64,000 nucleotides of DNA from Bacteroidota bacterium (GTDB lineage Bacteria; Bacteroidota; Bacteroidia; Cytophagales; Cyclobacteriaceae): assembly GCA_023417065.1 (NCBI GenBank), contig JAEZGH010000120.1, positions 1-64,000 of the forward strand. Reading direction: 5' to 3'. Position numbers and translations under genes: made by a program. Of the stretch, positions 61,473-64,000 are shown piece after piece. Numbering within the stretch: position 1 is the first letter of the stretch; each line of letters begins with the position of its first letter. Under the pieces are notes generated by a model. The model was not told where the DNA came from and did no database searches. It worked only from the letters and a program-made list of their open reading frames with translations.

Positions 61473-63335
61473 ATGAAAACCCAGGAATTGGAAGTCGAAA
61501 ACAGGGTTTACACTCAACACAAAGACCTGGAAAAATGGGTCAATGAACTTGCTGTGCTATGCCAGCCAGATCAAGTAAGATGGTGTAACGGAAGTAAGGA
61601 AGAGTACGATGAACTCTGCAACTTACTGGTTCAGAAAGGTACGTTTATCAAGCTGAACGAAAAGAAGCGCCCGAATTCATTTGCCTGTTTTTCCGACCCC
61701 AGCGACGTAGCCCGCGTCGAAGACCGCACCTACATCTGTAGCCGCACACGGGAAGATGCCGGACCAACGAATAACTGGATGGATCCGAAGGAGATGAAAC
61801 AGACACTGAAGCCACTGCTTTCAAAATGTATGCGTGGCAGGACCATGTACGTGATTCCTTTTAGTATGGGGCCTGTAGGATCGCCGATCTCTCAGATAGG
61901 AGTAGAGATAACGGATTCTGAATATGTGGTCGTCAATATGCATATCATGACTCGCGTGGGTGATCGGGTGTTGGAAGTACTTGGAAAAGATGGCGAGTTT
62001 GTAAAATGTCTGCACACTGTTGGAGCACCGCTTGAACCCGGGCAGGAGGATGTGAAGTGGCCGTGCAATCCTACAGTTAAATATATAGTGCACTATCCGG
62101 AAGAAAGGTCAATTGTGTCTTATGGATCCGGATACGGAGGAAATGCCCTGCTGGGCAAGAAATGTTTTGCCTTGCGTATTGCGTCGGTTATGGCGAAAGA
62201 GGAGGGTTGGTTAGCAGAGCACATGTTACTCATGGGAGTGCAGAGCCCCGAAGGCGAAAAAACATACCTGGCAGCGGCGTTTCCCAGTGCTTGCGGAAAG
62301 ACCAATTTCGCGATGCTGATTCCGCCCAAGGAATTTGACGGATGGAAGATTACCACTGTTGGGGACGACATCGCCTGGATCAAGCCGGGCAAGGATGGCG
62401 TGTTGCATGCAATAAACCCTGAAGCGGGATACTTTGGTGTAGCTCCTGGAACGAACGAAAAGACTAACCCGAATGCAATTGCTACTATCGCGAGCAATAC
62501 AATCTTCACCAACGTGGGCGTAACACCCGATGGGGACGTCTGGTGGGAAGGCCTGACCAAGGAAGTACCGAAAGATGTGATCGCCTGGACTGGGCAGAAG
62601 TGGGATCCCGCAAGCGGCAAACCTGTGGCGCACCCTAATGCCCGATTCACCGCTCCGGCAAGTCAGAATCCGGTGATCGACTCTGAGTGGGAGAACCCTG
62701 CAGGTGTTCCGATCAGTGCATTCATCTTCGGTGGCCGACGCAGTACCACAGTACCGCTGGTGTACCAGGCGATGAACTGGAACTTCGGTGTGTACCTGGC
62801 TTCAACCATGGGTTCAGAAATGACCGCTGCGGCCTTCGGAGAAATCGGCAAAGTAAGACGCGACCCGTTCGCTATGCTGCCCTTCTGCGGATACCACATG
62901 GCGGATTACTTCAACCACTGGCTACAGTTTGGCCGCAACCTGCCTGCACCTCCGCGCATCTTCGGCGTAAACTGGTTCAGGAAGGATCAGCAGGGCAATT
63001 TCCAATGGCCTGGCTTTGGTGACAATATGCGGATCCTCAAATGGATCATACAAAGAATTAAAGGAAGAGCTTCTGCAGTAGAAAGCCCTATCGGTTGGAT
63101 GCCCCATTACAACGACATCGACTGGCGCGGGCTGGAAAGCTTCACGAGACATGATTTCGAACAGATCATGGATATCGACCGTGAGGCCTGGAAAGTTGAA
63201 CTACTGGCCCATGCTGAACTCTTCGAACGCATGTACGATAAACTTCCGAAAGAGTACATCTTCATGCGTGAACTGCTCCTGAGCGGATTATGGCGCTCAC
63301 CGGCAGTATGGCAGCTCGAACCTGAAACGGTTTAG
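61473..63335 (+). CDS. pckG: Phosphoenolpyruvate carboxykinase (GTP)
   Basis: Converts oxaloacetate and GTP to PEP, CO2 and GDP in gluconeogenesis; 620 residues. The P-loop FPSACGKTNF at 270-279 carries the active-site cysteine of the GTP-dependent class (ATP-type enzymes differ). GYGGNALLGKKC and WKITTVGDDIAW are further landmarks, as is the FGGRR segment. Length is normal. It is monocistronic and ends with a strong terminator. Confidence 0.97.
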   Translation: MKTQELEVENRVYTQHKDLEKWVNELAVLCQPDQVRWCNGSKEEYDELCNLLVQKGTFIKLNEKKRPNSFACFSDPSDVARVEDRTYICSRTREDAGPTNNWMDPKEMKQTLKPLLSKCMRGRTMYVIPFSMGPVGSPISQIGVEITDSEYVVVNMHIMTRVGDRVLEVLGKDGEFVKCLHTVGAPLEPGQEDVKWPCNPTVKYIVHYPEERSIVSYGSGYGGNALLGKKCFALRIASVMAKEEGWLAEHMLLMGVQSPEGEKTYLAAAFPSACGKTNFAMLIPPKEFDGWKITTVGDDIAWIKPGKDGVLHAINPEAGYFGVAPGTNEKTNPNAIATIASNTIFTNVGVTPDGDVWWEGLTKEVPKDVIAWTGQKWDPASGKPVAHPNARFTAPASQNPVIDSEWENPAGVPISAFIFGGRRSTTVPLVYQAMNWNFGVYLASTMGSEMTAAAFGEIGKVRRDPFAMLPFCGYHMADYFNHWLQFGRNLPAPPRIFGVNWFRKDQQGNFQWPGFGDNMRILKWIIQRIKGRASAVESPIGWMPHYNDIDWRGLESFTRHDFEQIMDIDREAWKVELLAHAELFERMYDKLPKEYIFMRELLLSGLWRSPAVWQLEPETV

Positions 63336-63349
63336 GGTTAATATATGTT

Positions 63350-63386
63350 GAAAAAGAAGCTGCCAGGTGGGCAGCTTCTTTTTTTT
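63350..63386 (+). terminator. Intrinsic terminator of pckG
   Basis: 11-bp perfect stem AAGAAGCTGCC / GGCAGCTTCTT (63354-63364 and 63370-63380), 5-nt loop, then eight T. Confidence 0.9.
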
Positions 63387-63424
63387 ATGCCCGAAATCTC
63401 CTTATACTTTGAAAAAGTAAGCAG

Positions 63425-63769
63425 ATGCGAAAAAAGCTTTCAGACGCAGAAGGGCAACGCAGGCGGTTTCGTGCTACCTTTTCGCGCTTTGGGAAGAAAA
63501 TAAACTTCAAAGGCTATAGCGAGGAAACTGTACTCCTCGTCAACATCATGGATTGTGAATCCGGCGCGATCGTAACATCACATCTTTGGTTTGGATACTC
63601 TACCGCATTTCAGAAAACCAGGCTAACGGAAGGGGCACAGATTGAATTCGAAGCGCGGGTGAAAGCATATAAGAAGGGTTACGTGAACAGGGCTGCGGGA
63701 ATCAATCAACGTCGAAGCGACTTCAAGCTCAGTCACCCCACCAAAGTCACGCTGGTGACTAACGTTTAG
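63425..63769 (+). CDS. Hypothetical protein, 114 residues
   Basis: Soluble, basic protein. The middle part is beta-rich (INFKGYSEETVLLVNIMD, then ESGAIVTSHLWFGYSTAFQKT), and the end is also strand-like (PTKVTLVTNV), as in small OB-fold or PilZ-like barrels, but I do not recognise a named family. No signal or membrane helix. It lies between pckG's terminator and the aminotransferase start, in the same direction. No function is proposed. Confidence 0.75.
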   Translation: MRKKLSDAEGQRRRFRATFSRFGKKINFKGYSEETVLLVNIMDCESGAIVTSHLWFGYSTAFQKTRLTEGAQIEFEARVKAYKKGYVNRAAGINQRRSDFKLSHPTKVTLVTNV

Positions 63770-63832
63770 GGATTTCCCGTCAGGAATTTGGATAGCATTG
63801 GAACGACACATAGCTTTGGTTTTTTCACCATT

Positions 63833-64000
63833 ATGTACGCGATTGTAAACGATGAAATCGTTCCGGTTTCCCAGGCCACGGTGCACGTCAGTGATCTTGC
63901 GCTGCAAAGGGGGTATGGCATCTTTGATTTTTTCAAAGTATCCGATGGTCATGTGTTTTTCATGGACGATTATCTCGATCGTTTTTTTCATTCTGCGTCC
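63833..64000 (+). CDS. Class IV aminotransferase, N-terminal part (truncated by window edge)
   Basis: An open frame starting at the ATG at 63833 and running off the window, 56 residues visible. The segment MYAIVNDEIVPVSQATVHVSDLALQRGYGIFDFFKVSDG matches the start of class IV PLP aminotransferases (branched-chain, D-amino-acid, or aminodeoxychorismate lyase), where D-x-x-L-x-R-G-Y-G-x-F-D/E is conserved; landmarks here are SDLALQRGYGIFD. Which substrate class cannot be said from this part. Confidence 0.87.
   Translation, partial: MYAIVNDEIVPVSQATVHVSDLALQRGYGIFDFFKVSDGHVFFMDDYLDRFFHSAS

Noticed and set aside
1..64000. tRNA, rRNA, CRISPR arrays, insertion sequences
   Set aside because: No T-loop/acceptor pattern of tRNA, no direct-repeat/spacer array, and no transposase frame was seen in the window.

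Overview
The window is a stretch of a Bacteroidota chromosome, most likely from the order Cytophagales. The signs are gliding/type IX secretion (T9SS) genes (gldA, gldF, gldG, a PorP/SprF protein, T9SS type A and type B sorting domains), DUF3857, YfhO, DUF2911, DUF4340 and DUF3347 families, TAnnTTTG-type promoter elements, few clear Shine-Dalgarno sites, and a lineage-typical set of universal stress proteins. The genus is inferred; the sequence does not name it. Coding density is high, about 60 genes, and no rRNA, tRNA, CRISPR array or insertion sequence was recognised.

Layout. 0-6 kb: end of a coiled-coil protein, a Ca2+/Na+ antiporter, CorA, a polyprenyl diphosphate synthase and a TlpA-type thioredoxin lipid/periplasm protein. 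6-12.6 kb: gldA, gldF, gldG plus a DUF4340 protein, then dnaN and a YfcE-like phosphoesterase. 12.6-15.4 kb: a DUF3857 protein and two exported proteins of unknown function. 15.4-22.3 kb: a thiol-rich metal-handling neighbourhood (an AraC regulator with an N-terminal CxxC domain, a free HMA metallochaperone, a 16-cysteine four-helix copper-storage-like protein, a DUF3347 lipoprotein), mixed with two glycosyltransferases and a universal stress protein. 22.3-25.7 kb: a frameshifted left-handed beta-helix acyltransferase-like gene, yciH overlapping a membrane J-domain gene, another universal stress protein and DUF456. 26-28.8 kb: nuoABCD only, followed by about 800 bp of repeat-rich non-coding DNA. 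29.6-35.1 kb: nnr, a very small T9SS type A protein, a threonine aldolase and YfhO.

35.1-45.1 kb is a molybdenum cofactor locus (moaA, moaD, moaE, then mobA, moaC, moeA) split in the middle by a co-oriented cassette: ECF sigma factor, membrane-anchored TonB-domain protein, large secreted FG-GAP protein with a T9SS type B sorting domain, and a PorP/SprF porin fused to an OmpA peptidoglycan-binding domain. This cassette is the most interesting system here: it looks like a self-contained regulated surface-protein export and anchoring unit.

45.1-55.4 kb: a K+/H+ antiporter, glycerate kinase, ffh, DUF2911, a three-gene RimK cluster (retropepsin-like protease, RimK ligase, aspartoacylase-like peptidase), and an AddB-like PD-(D/E)XK nuclease without its helicase partner. 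55.4-61.1 kb: DUF481, then on the minus strand a tight group of SLC13 anion transporter, cytosolic cNMP-domain histidine kinase, single-domain response regulator, DUF2490 and a universal stress protein. 61.5-64 kb: GTP-type PEP carboxykinase, a small unknown protein and the start of a class IV aminotransferase running off the window.
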